DNA from: Candidatus Poseidoniia archaeon | Lineage (GTDB): Archaea; Thermoplasmatota; Poseidoniia; MGIII; CG-Epi1 | DNA: 64,000 nucleotides | Direction of reading: 5' to 3' | Assembly: GCA_030748895.1 (NCBI GenBank) | Contig: JASMLC010000001.1 | Coordinates: 42,345 to 106,344, forward strand | Shown: piece after piece, positions 33,763 to 42,206 of the stretch | Layout of the letters: each line of letters starts with the position of its first letter | Position numbering within the stretch: the stretch's first letter is position 1 | Made by a program: the position numbers and the translations under genes | The notes under the pieces: generated by a model | Told to the model about the DNA's origin: nothing | The model's database searches: none | What the model saw: the letters and a program-made list of their open reading frames with translations, nothing else

Positions 33763-34437
33763 GTGGCGGGACGGCTGTTGCTGGTGGGGACGGCGCACGT
33801 GATGGAGCTGGCGCTGCCGCTCGAGCGGGTGCTGCGCACTTTCGACCCCGACGTCGTCGCACTCGAGCTTGACCCCCAGCGCTGGGCGGCCTTGCGGGCG
33901 CCCGTCAGGCCGCGCCGCGGTCCGCTGTTGCTGCGGCTGCTCGCGTCGCTGCAGGAGCGGCTGGGCGAAATGCTGGGCGCGCCGCCCGGCAGTGACATGC
34001 TCGCCGCCGGCCGCACCGCGCAGCGGCTCGGTGCGCGGCTGGCGCTGGTGGACCTGCCGGTCATCCCGACGCTACAGCGCGCCTGGCGGGCGCTCGGCTG
34101 GCGCGAGCGGCTGGCGCTGGCGCGCGAGCTGCTGCCGCCGCTGCTGGGCGCGGATGCGCTGGCGAGCGGGCCGGCCGCCGCGAACCCGCTTGCGACCGGC
34201 GACTTCTCGCGCGAACTCGCTGAGTTCGCGCGCCGCTTCCCGTCGCTGCAACGCGAGCTGATTGACCGCCGTGACCGCCACATGGCGCGCCGGCTGGTGG
34301 CGCTGCTGCGCGACGGCCAGCGCGTGGCGGCGGTCGTCGGCGAAGGCCATTTGCCGGGGCTGGAGCGGCGGCTCGCTCGTCTGTCTCCAGATATGGTGCC
34401 GCTCAGCCGGCTGCTCGCGCTGCGCGGAAACGGCTAG
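33763..34437 (+). CDS. TraB/PrgY family protein
   Basis: About 224 residues. The family start is LLLVGTAHVMELALPLERVL, followed by PDVVALELDPQRW, and the end has IDRRDRHMARRLVALLRDG with VVGEGHLPGLERRL. These Glu, His and Arg residues are the conserved TraB set, thought to form a metal-dependent hydrolase site; enterococcal TraB acts in pheromone shutdown, and the archaeal role is unknown. The membrane helices found at the C terminus of many members are missing, so this is the soluble form. GTG 33763 is chosen by the A/T box; ATG 33712 would add 17 residues. Confidence 0.82.
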   Translation: MAGRLLLVGTAHVMELALPLERVLRTFDPDVVALELDPQRWAALRAPVRPRRGPLLLRLLASLQERLGEMLGAPPGSDMLAAGRTAQRLGARLALVDLPVIPTLQRAWRALGWRERLALARELLPPLLGADALASGPAAANPLATGDFSRELAEFARRFPSLQRELIDRRDRHMARRLVALLRDGQRVAAVVGEGHLPGLERRLARLSPDMVPLSRLLALRGNG

Positions 34438-34438
34438 C

Positions 34439-34463
34439 TTACTTGCTGGTGCCGCAGCAACCG
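34439..34463 (-). pseudogene. Duplicated 3' end of the Nfu-type gene
   Basis: On the minus strand it reads GCCGTSK followed by TAA, matching the end of the Nfu-type gene (GCSACGASK, TAG). It lies past the dispersed repeat and one base from the stop of the convergent TraB gene. The arrangement mirrors that at uppP. Confidence 0.55.
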
Positions 34464-34504
34464 CTGGCCGAGCTCCGCGAGGCCAGAAAGATTGCGCTGC
34501 GAGG
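34455..34504 (-). repeat. Dispersed repeat, copy B
   Basis: 50 bases matching copy A at 40 positions, oriented the same way relative to the gene it follows (downstream of the Nfu-type gene on the minus strand). Its frame reads SQRNLSGLAELGQRLL. Its end merges with the duplicated gene end. Confidence 0.7.
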
Positions 34505-34527
34505 CGAAGCTGAGCATGTTGTGCCAG

Positions 34528-35175
34528 CTATTTGCTGGCACCACAAGCACTGCAACCGCCGCCGCCACCGCCGCCCGCCTTGCCGCCGCCGGCGCCCTTG
34601 CCGGGCGCGAAGTAGGGGTCTTCGCCCTCCACATGGTCGGTGACGTCGACAACCTCGCTGATTTCCGGGACTTTCTGCCGCAGGTAGGATTCGATGCCGT
34701 GCTTGAGCGTCACGTCGGCCATGCCGCATCCCTGGCAACCGCCGCCCATCTGGACGAACGCCTTGCCTTCCTCGACCCGCTGTAGCGTGACGACGCCGCC
34801 GTGGTTGGCGATGCTGGGGTTAATCTCGTTGATGAGCACGGCCTGCACGCGCTCGAACAGCTCTTCGCCGCCCGCCGTGGCCGTTTCGCCCACGGCCGGC
34901 TCGCCGCTCGCAATTTGCGCGCGGATGGCGTCGCCAATCAGCTTGCCGATTTCGGGCCACGCCGCGTCGCCCTGCTTGGTTATGCTGACCGTGTCGCGCG
35001 CGATGGTGACTGCGCTGACGTCCGGCAGCGCGAACAGCGCCTCGGCCAGCGGCGCCCCTTCGGCTGCCGCTGCGGAAGCGAAGCTGGCGTTGCCACCGTG
35101 CAGGCTGCGGTCAACGACGAAGCGGCACACCTGTGGGTCGGCGGTCGGCTCGCCCCGGATGCGGATTTCGGACAT
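34528..35175 (-). CDS. Nfu-type Fe-S cluster scaffold/carrier protein
   Basis: 215 residues. An N-terminal Nfu-N-like domain (CRFVVDRSLHGGNASFASAA) precedes a NifU C-terminal-type domain (INPSIANHGGVVTLQRVEEG with the cluster motif GGGCQGCGMADVTLKHGIE). The two Cys of CxxC are expected to hold a [4Fe-4S] cluster between two subunits. An unusual C-terminal tail of glycine and lysine ends in a second pair, CSACGASK. It may deliver clusters to the many Fe-S proteins encoded here. Its 3' end is partly duplicated downstream. Confidence 0.88.
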   Translation of the reverse strand: MSEIRIRGEPTADPQVCRFVVDRSLHGGNASFASAAAAEGAPLAEALFALPDVSAVTIARDTVSITKQGDAAWPEIGKLIGDAIRAQIASGEPAVGETATAGGEELFERVQAVLINEINPSIANHGGVVTLQRVEEGKAFVQMGGGCQGCGMADVTLKHGIESYLRQKVPEISEVVDVTDHVEGEDPYFAPGKGAGGGKAGGGGGGGCSACGASK

Positions 35176-35201
35176 CCTGCGGGGGCTGCGCTGTCGCGCT
35201 A

Positions 35202-36581
35202 TTAAGTGCTTTGCTGGCTGAGTTCCAGCAGCGCCGGACTCGGCTCGGCGCAGCAGTACCAGCTCTCGGAGAGCCGCGGTCCCGCCGCCGCCGCCATCGT
35301 AGGCGGCGGCGCCTGTCCGGCAGCGGAGCGCGCCACGCTCCAGAGCGCGTGGAACAGCGTCGCATCATCGCCACCCTCTTCGGCGACCGCAACCGCCTCG
35401 CGGTGCAGCGCATCCATGCGCGGGTCGGGGTGCTCCCAGCGATGGCCGAAGTCAGCTGCGCTGAGTCCGCGCAGGTGCGGCGCCATCCCGGAGTGGTCGA
35501 GCAGCGCCGACCCGGGCGGCAGCAGCAGCCGGATGGTGAACTGCACCGGCTCGATGGCCCCCACCAGCGCGTTCGCGGCGGCGAACTCGAACAGCTCCAG
35601 ATAGTCGTCAAGCGTCGTCCACGGTGTGAAGGCGACCAGCGACGGGCGCATCGTAATCCCCGCCGCGCGCGTCGCCGCCAGCGCCCGCTCGACGTCGAAG
35701 CGCGTATGCCCCTTGTCAAGGATTTCGAGCACGCGGTCGCTGAGCGACTCGACCGCCGTGACGATGAACAGGCAGCCGCACTCGGCCAGTTGCGGAAGCA
35801 AATCGGCGAAGCGCAGCAGGTGCTCGACCTTGGCGGTGACGTCAAACGTCAGCTGCGGGAACTCGGCGTGCAGCGCCTCGGCCACCCGCAAGGCGTGCCG
35901 CGGGCCGTTCAGGAAATCGGGGTCGCCGAAGGTGATATGCTGCGCCCCGCCGGCCACCTGCTTGCGCACCTGCTGTAGCACGTTCTCGACGGGAACCGCG
36001 AAAAAACGGCCGTTGTAGACCGGCGTGACTGGACAGTGGCGGCAGGTGTACTTGCACCCCCGCGTCGCCTCGGCGAAGCCAGCCGGCGCGGAGTGGCCGT
36101 TGTCCAACAACTCGGCGTAGCCGCCCGCAAGGCCGCTGCCGTCGGGAACCGGGTAATCCGGCCGCGCCAGCAGCGGTGCTGCCGACATTGGCGCAGATTC
36201 GCCCCGCGCCAGCGCCTCACAGAGCGCAACCAGCGCCTGCTCCGACTCCCCGCCAAGGCAGCTGTCGGCAACGTTGGCGAGCAGCCAGTCGCGGTTGAGC
36301 TGCGCGTAAAGGCCATGGAAGCAGATGTGCACCGCCGCGTTCAGTTCCCGAACGCGCCGGGCGACCGGCACCGCCAGCCGCAGCGCGGTGTGCATCGGGA
36401 CCGAAATCGCAACCAGCTGCGCCTCGCGCACCGCGCCCTCGTCCAGCTCGCAGGTCGCCAGGTCCGTTACCCGCGGCGCGAAACCGGCACGCCGCAGGAA
36501 TGCCGCCGGCCAGGCGATGCCGGCCGGCGCATGCCCTAGCTCGTAGCACGAGAGTAGCAGGATGCTGCCGTCGCCGTGCAT
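35202..36581 (-). CDS. B12-binding-like radical SAM protein with CCAEP tail
   Basis: 459 residues. An N-terminal region like a cobalamin-binding domain (SILLLSCYELGHAPAGIAWP...) precedes a radical SAM core with ATRGCKYTCRHCPVTP (CxxxCxxC) and FGDPDFLNGPRHA. The C terminus has SWYCCAEPSPALLEL, which fits the family I recall as CUAEP/CCAEP-tail radical SAM (seleno)proteins; both tail cysteines are encoded by TGC, so this is the cysteine form. Its reaction is unknown. ATG 36581 is chosen because it restores the typical N terminus; the longer frame upstream is antisense to the Mrp gene's codons. It follows the Mrp gene by 17 bases. Confidence 0.8.
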   Translation of the reverse strand: MHGDGSILLLSCYELGHAPAGIAWPAAFLRRAGFAPRVTDLATCELDEGAVREAQLVAISVPMHTALRLAVPVARRVRELNAAVHICFHGLYAQLNRDWLLANVADSCLGGESEQALVALCEALARGESAPMSAAPLLARPDYPVPDGSGLAGGYAELLDNGHSAPAGFAEATRGCKYTCRHCPVTPVYNGRFFAVPVENVLQQVRKQVAGGAQHITFGDPDFLNGPRHALRVAEALHAEFPQLTFDVTAKVEHLLRFADLLPQLAECGCLFIVTAVESLSDRVLEILDKGHTRFDVERALAATRAAGITMRPSLVAFTPWTTLDDYLELFEFAAANALVGAIEPVQFTIRLLLPPGSALLDHSGMAPHLRGLSAADFGHRWEHPDPRMDALHREAVAVAEEGGDDATLFHALWSVARSAAGQAPPPTMAAAAGPRLSESWYCCAEPSPALLELSQQST

Positions 36582-36598
36582 AGCGGCCGCGGTGGCGC

Positions 36599-37963
36599 TC
36601 AAACCTCGAACGCCGCTGCGTCGGCCGCCGCATCGCCAATGGCGCGTAGTCGCGCGAACTCGAAGATGCCGCTGTTGTGCCCGTCGCTGAAGTCGAGTCG
36701 CACCGCGTAGCGCCCGATGCTGGCGGTCGAGGCGACCGTGATGTCGGCCGGAACCTGCTCTGGCTGCAGCAGTTTCTCGCCCGAGAACTCGTCGACGCAG
36801 CCAGCGCAGGGGCATTCGCTGCGCAGCGTGTGCGCCGGGATAATTTGCTCGGCACCGTCGCGCCACTTCACCTGCACCGCGCCACCCGCCACCACCGCCA
36901 GCTCCTGCGGCGCGGCCGGGTTGAGCGCCTCGCCCAGCGCCGTCGCAGAAGCGCGCGCCATAGCCTCGCCCGCCAGCGCAGCGAACGCGTCGCCGATTTC
37001 GCCCTCCGCGATTGGCTTGCCGGCGTCCATCGCCGCGGCGATGCTGGAGTTGAGCGGGATACGCGATAGCAGTGGAATGTCCAGTTTCTGCGCTGTGGCT
37101 TCGCCACCGCCTTCGCGAAAGATGGGATCGCTGTGGCCGCATTCTGGGCAGTGGTAGTAGGCCATGTTCTCGACGATGCCGAGTATCGGGACCTTTACCT
37201 GCTGGAACATGTGCAGCCCCTTCTCGGCAATCGTGTGCGCCACCTCCTGCGGCGTCGTGACGATGATTGCCCCGGAGAGCGGCACCGCCTGCGTCAGCGT
37301 CAGCTGGATGTCGCCCGTCCCCGGTGGTAAATCGACGAAAAGGTAGTCGAGTTCGCCCCACGCTACCGCGCTCAGGAACTGCTGCACCAGCTGCGACGCA
37401 ATCGGCCCACGCCACACCAGCGGCGTTTCCTTCGTGGTCAGGAATCCCATCGACATCACCTTGAGGCCGTGCGCCGCGACCGGCTCAAGGACTCCATGCA
37501 GGCTCCCCGCCAGGCTATGGTCGCGCAGGCCAAGCATTCCCGGCACCGACGGGCCGTAGACGTCGATGTCCAGAATCCCGACGCGCGCGCCAGCCCGCGC
37601 GCAGGCGAACGCCAGGTTCACCGCCACCGTTGACTTGCCGACGCCGCCCTTGCCGCTCGCGACTGCGACAATCTGCTTCACCTGCGCCAGCGCGGCGGGC
37701 GTCGTCTGGGACTCGAGCGCCGGCAGCCGCGGCACCTCCCACGCCGTCTTGATATCGACGTCATCGACGCCGTCGAGCGCCAGCAGCGCCTCGCGGCACT
37801 GCCCCGCCAGCGCGTCGCCGTGCGGGGACGCGGGCGACGGCAGCCGCAGCGTGAAGCGCACGCGGCTGCCGCTAGCGGTCAGCCCGCGCACGTAGCCCAA
37901 GCTGATGACGTCCCGCTTCAGCAGCGGGTCTCTGACTGCGCGCAGCGCTTCTTCGGCTCCCAT
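36599..37963 (-). CDS. Mrp/ApbC-type Fe-S carrier ATPase with C-terminal DUF971 domain
   Basis: 454 residues, three domains: an N-terminal MIP18/DUF59 domain (RAVRDPLLKRDVISLGYV), a ParA-like ATPase with the deviant Walker A SGKGGVGKST, DLPPGTGD and the cysteine pair YYHCPECGH, and a C-terminal DUF971-type domain (VQVKWRDGAEQIIPAHTLRSECPCAGCVDE...YAVRLDFSDGHNSGIF). Mrp proteins carry [4Fe-4S] clusters to target enzymes; fusion to DUF971 occurs in plant HCF101. ATG 37963 has a CAAATACAA box 22-29 bases upstream; a TTG at 38008 is an alternative. Neighbours are the radical SAM and Nfu genes, a small Fe-S group. Confidence 0.9.
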   Translation of the reverse strand: MGAEEALRAVRDPLLKRDVISLGYVRGLTASGSRVRFTLRLPSPASPHGDALAGQCREALLALDGVDDVDIKTAWEVPRLPALESQTTPAALAQVKQIVAVASGKGGVGKSTVAVNLAFACARAGARVGILDIDVYGPSVPGMLGLRDHSLAGSLHGVLEPVAAHGLKVMSMGFLTTKETPLVWRGPIASQLVQQFLSAVAWGELDYLFVDLPPGTGDIQLTLTQAVPLSGAIIVTTPQEVAHTIAEKGLHMFQQVKVPILGIVENMAYYHCPECGHSDPIFREGGGEATAQKLDIPLLSRIPLNSSIAAAMDAGKPIAEGEIGDAFAALAGEAMARASATALGEALNPAAPQELAVVAGGAVQVKWRDGAEQIIPAHTLRSECPCAGCVDEFSGEKLLQPEQVPADITVASTASIGRYAVRLDFSDGHNSGIFEFARLRAIGDAAADAAAFEV

Positions 37964-38106
37964 GGGCGGCACCACGGGACGTCCGTTGTATTTGGAGTTT
38001 TTCGTCAAAATGCTGATAATGACTGCGCGTTACGGCACAATGTTCTTTTTCGTCAACATTTTGCGTCCGGCGGTGCCACGGGCGCCGCCGGGCAGAAAAG
38101 GTTGGT

Positions 38107-38222
<116 letters not shown>

Positions 38223-38248
38223 GACCATCGGCTCGACCTTGGGGGGGT

Positions 38249-38260
38249 ATTTAGAATTTA
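38249..38260 (-). promoter_or_regulatory. TATA box of 5S rRNA
   Basis: TAAATTCTAAATA on the minus strand, 27-38 bases upstream of the 5S 5' end. Confidence 0.5.
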
Positions 38261-38288
38261 GCGCCCGGCGCCCGCTGGCATCCGCATT

Positions 38289-39188
38289 TCAGGCTTCGGC
38301 GGCCGCTTCGCGCACCTGCCGGATGCGCTCGGAAGCTTCGCGGCGGGCGATGCGCTCCTGCCGCCGCGACTCGACGCGCTCCATGATGAGCTTCATGTAC
38401 ATCGCGTCGTGCTCCATCAGCGGCGAGTCGGAAATCATGATAACGTTGTAGTCGTTCTCGAGGATTACCTCGGCCAGATGCTCGAACTTGATTTCGCCCC
38501 GCTTGACCGGAGCGTAGTGCCGCTCGTTGCCGTCGACGTCGAACTCGACTCCCGAGAAGTGGCAGTAGAACTTGTCGAGCCCGAGGTTGGCCTCGAAGAA
38601 GTCGAAGACGCGCTTGAAGCTCTCGCGGTCATTGAGCCAGCGGTTACCGCGTGCGTGGAGGTGCGGCCAGTTGATAATCGGCACCAGCCCGCGCACTCGC
38701 TGGCAGAGCTCGGTGATTTCGCGCAACGTGCCGAACAGGTCGGGTCGCCCCGAGAGCTCGACACCGATGCGCGGGCGGAAGTTGTGCTGCAGGTAGTGGT
38801 TGCGCAGCTCACGGAAGGCTGGCACCAGCGCCTCGATCGCCTCGCGCGAGGAGAAGTCATGGTAGGGGCCGATGTGAGTGACGATAGTGCGCGCGCCAAT
38901 CTTCGTCCCGATTTCACCGGCGAACTGCAGGAACTTGCTCGACTTGTTACGCATGTAGCCATTGCCAAGGAAATCCATGTAGTAGGGCGCGTGGATTGCC
39001 ATGTAGATGTCGAGCGAGTGGGCAATCTCGCCCAGCTCCTCGAAGTCATCCAGTTCGACGACCGCGCGGCCGCGCACCAGCTGGATTTCCATCGCGTGCA
39101 GTCCCAGCGCGTGGATATCCTCGATGCCGTCGCGGACGGTGCGTCCCTTGCACGAGAGCGGTATCCCCGCCGGCCCGAAGCGAATCAT
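38289..39188 (-). CDS. Endonuclease IV / xylose-isomerase-like TIM-barrel protein
   Basis: 299 residues of the AP endonuclease family 2 (TIM barrel). MIRFGPAGIPLSC is the family start, and metal-ligand candidates are IHAPYYMDFLG, VTHIGPYHDF, GVELSGRP, WPHLHARG, YCHFSGVEF and ISDSPLMEHDA. It resembles archaeal proteins annotated as deoxyribonuclease IV, so base-excision repair of abasic sites is the likely role; a sugar isomerase is the alternative. The highly charged C-terminal helix (ERVESRRQERIARREA) is extra. ATG 39188 fits a GTAAAATAG box 23-32 bases upstream. Confidence 0.82.
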   Translation of the reverse strand: MIRFGPAGIPLSCKGRTVRDGIEDIHALGLHAMEIQLVRGRAVVELDDFEELGEIAHSLDIYMAIHAPYYMDFLGNGYMRNKSSKFLQFAGEIGTKIGARTIVTHIGPYHDFSSREAIEALVPAFRELRNHYLQHNFRPRIGVELSGRPDLFGTLREITELCQRVRGLVPIINWPHLHARGNRWLNDRESFKRVFDFFEANLGLDKFYCHFSGVEFDVDGNERHYAPVKRGEIKFEHLAEVILENDYNVIMISDSPLMEHDAMYMKLIMERVESRRQERIARREASERIRQVREAAAEA

Positions 39189-39210
39189 GGTTCGGCCCGC
39201 AAACCGGGGT

Positions 39211-39238
39211 TCTATTTTACCTGTTGGCCGTTTTATAA
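39211..39238. promoter_or_regulatory. Divergent TATA pair between the endonuclease gene and leuS
   Basis: GTAAAATAGA (minus strand, 39211-39220) is 23-32 bases from ATG 39188. TTTTATAA (plus, 39231-39238) is 23-30 bases from GTG 39261. Both genes look leaderless. Confidence 0.6.
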
Positions 39239-39260
39239 CGGAGCGCCGACTGCCGCGGCC

Positions 39261-42116
39261 GTGAGCACCCCCGCACGGGAAGCGAAGTGGCAGCAGCGCT
39301 GGGACGCTGCGCGGCTCTTCGAGGCGGAGCCCGACCCCGGGCGCGAGAAATATTTCGTCACTTTCCCGTATCCCTACGTCAACGGCTACCCGCACCTGGG
39401 GCACGGCTTCACGCTCCTGCGCGCCGAGATGATGGCACGCTACCAGCGCATGCGCGGGCGCAACGTGCTGTGGCCCTTCGCATTCCACTGCACCGGCACC
39501 CCCATCGCCGCCGCGGCGCAGCGCGTTGCCGAGCAGGAACCGAGCCAGATGCGCGCGCTGGAGCAGATGGGCATCACCGGCGAGCTGGCGGAGTCGCTGG
39601 CGGAGCCGCAGGCGTGGTTCGAGCACTTTCCGGAGCGGTTCCAGCAGGACTTGCAGGCGCTGGGGCTGGCGGTCGACTGGCGCCGCAGCTTCATCACCAC
39701 CGACCAGAACCCGGCCTACGACGCGTTCATCCGCTGGCAGTTCAACCGGCTGCGCGAGGGCGATTACCTGCGCAAGGGGTCGTTCCCGGTCGTCTGGTGC
39801 CCCGAGCGCGAGACGGTCGTCGGCGACCACGACCGCGTCTCGGGCGAGGGCGAGACACCGCAGGAATACTGCCTGCTCAAGTTCCGCGGCGACGCCGGTA
39901 CGCTGGTCGCGGCGACGCTGCGGCCCGAGACGGTCTTCGGGCAGACCAACCTGTGGGTTGACGGCAGCGGCACTTACGCGCGAGCGCGGGTCGACGGCGA
40001 GGAGTGGATTTGCTCACAGCAGATGCCGGCCAAGCTGCGGTTGCAAGGGCACGCGGTCGAGGAACTGGGCACCATCACGGGCCGCGAACTTATCGGGCAG
40101 CGCTTTGCGGCGCCGGGGGTCGACCGCGAGCTGATTGTGCTACCGGCCGATTTCTGCGACGCCGCCATCGGCTCCGGCATCGTGACGTCAGTCCCGAGCG
40201 ACGCGCCGGACGACTGGCAGGGGCTGGCGGACTTGCAGGAATCGGCCGCGCTCTGCGCCAAGTGGGGTCTGGACTATAAATATATAAAAGAAATCGAGCC
40301 GCTCGCCATCATTGATTCGGGCGAGCTCGGGACCGTTCCGGCGCCCGCGCTCTGCCGCCAGATGGGTGTGCGCGACCAGCATGACCGCGCCCGGCTGGAG
40401 GAGGCGAAGCAGCAGCTCTACCTGCACAGCTTCCAGCATGGCGCGATGCTCAAAACGGTCGATATGGGCTGCGCCGGACTGCCGGTGGACACGGCGCGCG
40501 AGAAGGTGCGCGCGGCGCTCATCGCCAGCGGCGACGCCGCGCGCTACTACGAGCTGACCGGGCCTGCACGCAGCCGCTGGCTCACCGACTGCACCGTCAA
40601 AATCGTCGAGGACCAGTGGTTCCTGAAATACGGCGACGAGGCGTGGACCGCGCGTACCCGTGAGGCGCTCGATGGCATGACGCTCTTCCCGCGCAAGGCG
40701 CGCGCGCAGTTCGAATATGTGCTGGGCTGGCTGCGCGACTGGGCCTGCGCGCGCGAGCAGGGCTTGGGAACGCGGCTGCCGTGGGACGAGAAGTGGGTCA
40801 TCGAGTCGCTGAGCGACTCGACCATCTACATGGCCTACTACACTGTCGCGCATCACGTCAACTCGCTGCCGGCCGCAAAACTGGGTGGGGAGCTTTTCGA
40901 GGCGCTCTTCGGCGACGGCGACCCCGCCGTGGTACCGGGCATCGACGCGACACAGGTGGCCGCATGGCGTGCCGAATTCGAATACTGGTACCCTTACGAC
41001 TTGCGCGTGAGCGGCAAGGACCTTATCCAGAACCACCTTTCGTTCAGCCTGTTCAACCACACCGCCATCTTCCCGCCCGAGAAGTGGCCGCGCGGTTTCG
41101 CGGTCAACGGCTGGGTACTGGTCGACGGCGAGAAGATGTCCAAGTCGCGCGGCAACATCTACACCATCCGGCAGCTGATTGACCGCTACGGCGCCGACGC
41201 AACACGGCTGACTCTTTGCAACTCCGGCGAAGGGCTCGATGACCCCAACTGGGAAGCGAGCTTCGCCGACACCGCCGGCCGCAAGCTGGAACGCTGGCTG
41301 CGCTTTGTCGCCGCCAACGCCGGCAGCGGACGCGACGAGCCGCACCCTGCCGACGACTGGTTTGCGGCGATGCTCTCGCAGGCTGCGCACGGCGCGCGGC
41401 GGGCGTGCGACCGGATGCGCTTCCGCACGGCGATGCGCCGCCTTTTCTTCGAGCTGCCGCGCCACTACCGCTGGTACCTGCGACGCTGTGGAAAGCCACG
41501 CAGGGACCTGCTCCACGACTATCTTTCGACCGTCACGCGCGGGCTGGCGCCGATAGTGCCGCACCTGTCCGAGGAGGCATGGGAGCTACTCGGCGGCGAC
41601 GGTTTCGCCAGCGAAGCGTCCTACCCGGACGGCGATCCAGCGCCCGCGACGCTGCTGCGCGGCGAGGCGCTGGTCCAGCGCACCCACGCCGACATTGAAG
41701 CCATCCTGAAAGTGGCGCGCATCGAGTCGCCGCAGGCGATTACGCTGCTGGTCGCGCCCGACTGGAAGTGGCAGGCCGTCGGACTCGCTGCCGGACTGGC
41801 CGACGAGCGTGGCCGCGTCGATATGCAGCCGCTGATGAAGGCGGCGATGGCCGCGCTTCCCGCCGCGACCCGGAAGGAGGCGGCCGCCTTCCTGAAGCGA
41901 TGGGTGATGCAGGAAATCCCTGCGCTCGGCCCCGGCTGGGCGGCGCGCTACGCCGAGCAGCTCGACGAGGAGGTGGTGCTCGAGCAGGCTTCCAACTTCC
42001 TCGCCGCAACGTTCGGCTGTGAGGTGGCGGTTGCGCCTGCCGGAGACGCGACAGGTGGAGCCGCCGGGAAGGCGCGGCAGGCGGCGCCGCTGCGGCCCGC
42101 TATCTTCGTGAAATAG
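39261..42116 (+). CDS. leuS: Leucyl-tRNA synthetase, archaeal/eukaryotic type
   Basis: Class I synthetase of 951 residues. The HIGH motif is in YPYVNGYPHLGHGF and KMSKS is EKMSKSRG; the editing domain (CP1) lies between. A long C-terminal part with an RNA-binding tail is as in archaeal LeuRS. The start is GTG 39261, fixed by the TATA box and by the position of the first conserved block (SKWQxxW-like AKWQQRWDAARLF). A longer open frame reaches back to 38409 but is antisense to the endonuclease gene and is rejected. Confidence 0.96.
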   Translation: MSTPAREAKWQQRWDAARLFEAEPDPGREKYFVTFPYPYVNGYPHLGHGFTLLRAEMMARYQRMRGRNVLWPFAFHCTGTPIAAAAQRVAEQEPSQMRALEQMGITGELAESLAEPQAWFEHFPERFQQDLQALGLAVDWRRSFITTDQNPAYDAFIRWQFNRLREGDYLRKGSFPVVWCPERETVVGDHDRVSGEGETPQEYCLLKFRGDAGTLVAATLRPETVFGQTNLWVDGSGTYARARVDGEEWICSQQMPAKLRLQGHAVEELGTITGRELIGQRFAAPGVDRELIVLPADFCDAAIGSGIVTSVPSDAPDDWQGLADLQESAALCAKWGLDYKYIKEIEPLAIIDSGELGTVPAPALCRQMGVRDQHDRARLEEAKQQLYLHSFQHGAMLKTVDMGCAGLPVDTAREKVRAALIASGDAARYYELTGPARSRWLTDCTVKIVEDQWFLKYGDEAWTARTREALDGMTLFPRKARAQFEYVLGWLRDWACAREQGLGTRLPWDEKWVIESLSDSTIYMAYYTVAHHVNSLPAAKLGGELFEALFGDGDPAVVPGIDATQVAAWRAEFEYWYPYDLRVSGKDLIQNHLSFSLFNHTAIFPPEKWPRGFAVNGWVLVDGEKMSKSRGNIYTIRQLIDRYGADATRLTLCNSGEGLDDPNWEASFADTAGRKLERWLRFVAANAGSGRDEPHPADDWFAAMLSQAAHGARRACDRMRFRTAMRRLFFELPRHYRWYLRRCGKPRRDLLHDYLSTVTRGLAPIVPHLSEEAWELLGGDGFASEASYPDGDPAPATLLRGEALVQRTHADIEAILKVARIESPQAITLLVAPDWKWQAVGLAAGLADERGRVDMQPLMKAAMAALPAATRKEAAAFLKRWVMQEIPALGPGWAARYAEQLDEEVVLEQASNFLAATFGCEVAVAPAGDATGGAAGKARQAAPLRPAIFVK

Positions 42117-42148
42117 TGATAGTGTCCCAACGATTATCGTTTTGCAAT

Positions 42149-42160
42149 CTATATATATAG
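42149..42160 (+). promoter_or_regulatory. Strong TATA box of the surface protein gene
   Basis: CTATATATATAG, a perfect palindrome and the most canonical TATA element in the window. The start is expected near 42180, followed by a leader of about 27 bases with GGGAG at 42193-42197 before ATG 42207; strong, non-leaderless expression fits a surface protein. Confidence 0.7.
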
Positions 42161-42206
42161 CCCCCGACTCGGCCGGCCCCCGGGTTTCCTGCCGGGAGTG
42201 ATCACC

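Noticed and set aside
36541-36590. Possible selenocysteine in the CCAEP tail
   Set aside because: Both residues are encoded by TGC; no in-frame TGA precedes the stop.
36582-37415. N-terminal extension of the radical SAM frame
   Set aside because: It reads through the 3' part of the Mrp gene in another frame and matches nothing; the cobalamin-domain-like start is at 36581.
38409-39260. Upstream extension of the leuS frame
   Set aside because: It is antisense to the endonuclease IV-like gene. The TATA box and the conserved LeuRS start place the true start at 39261.
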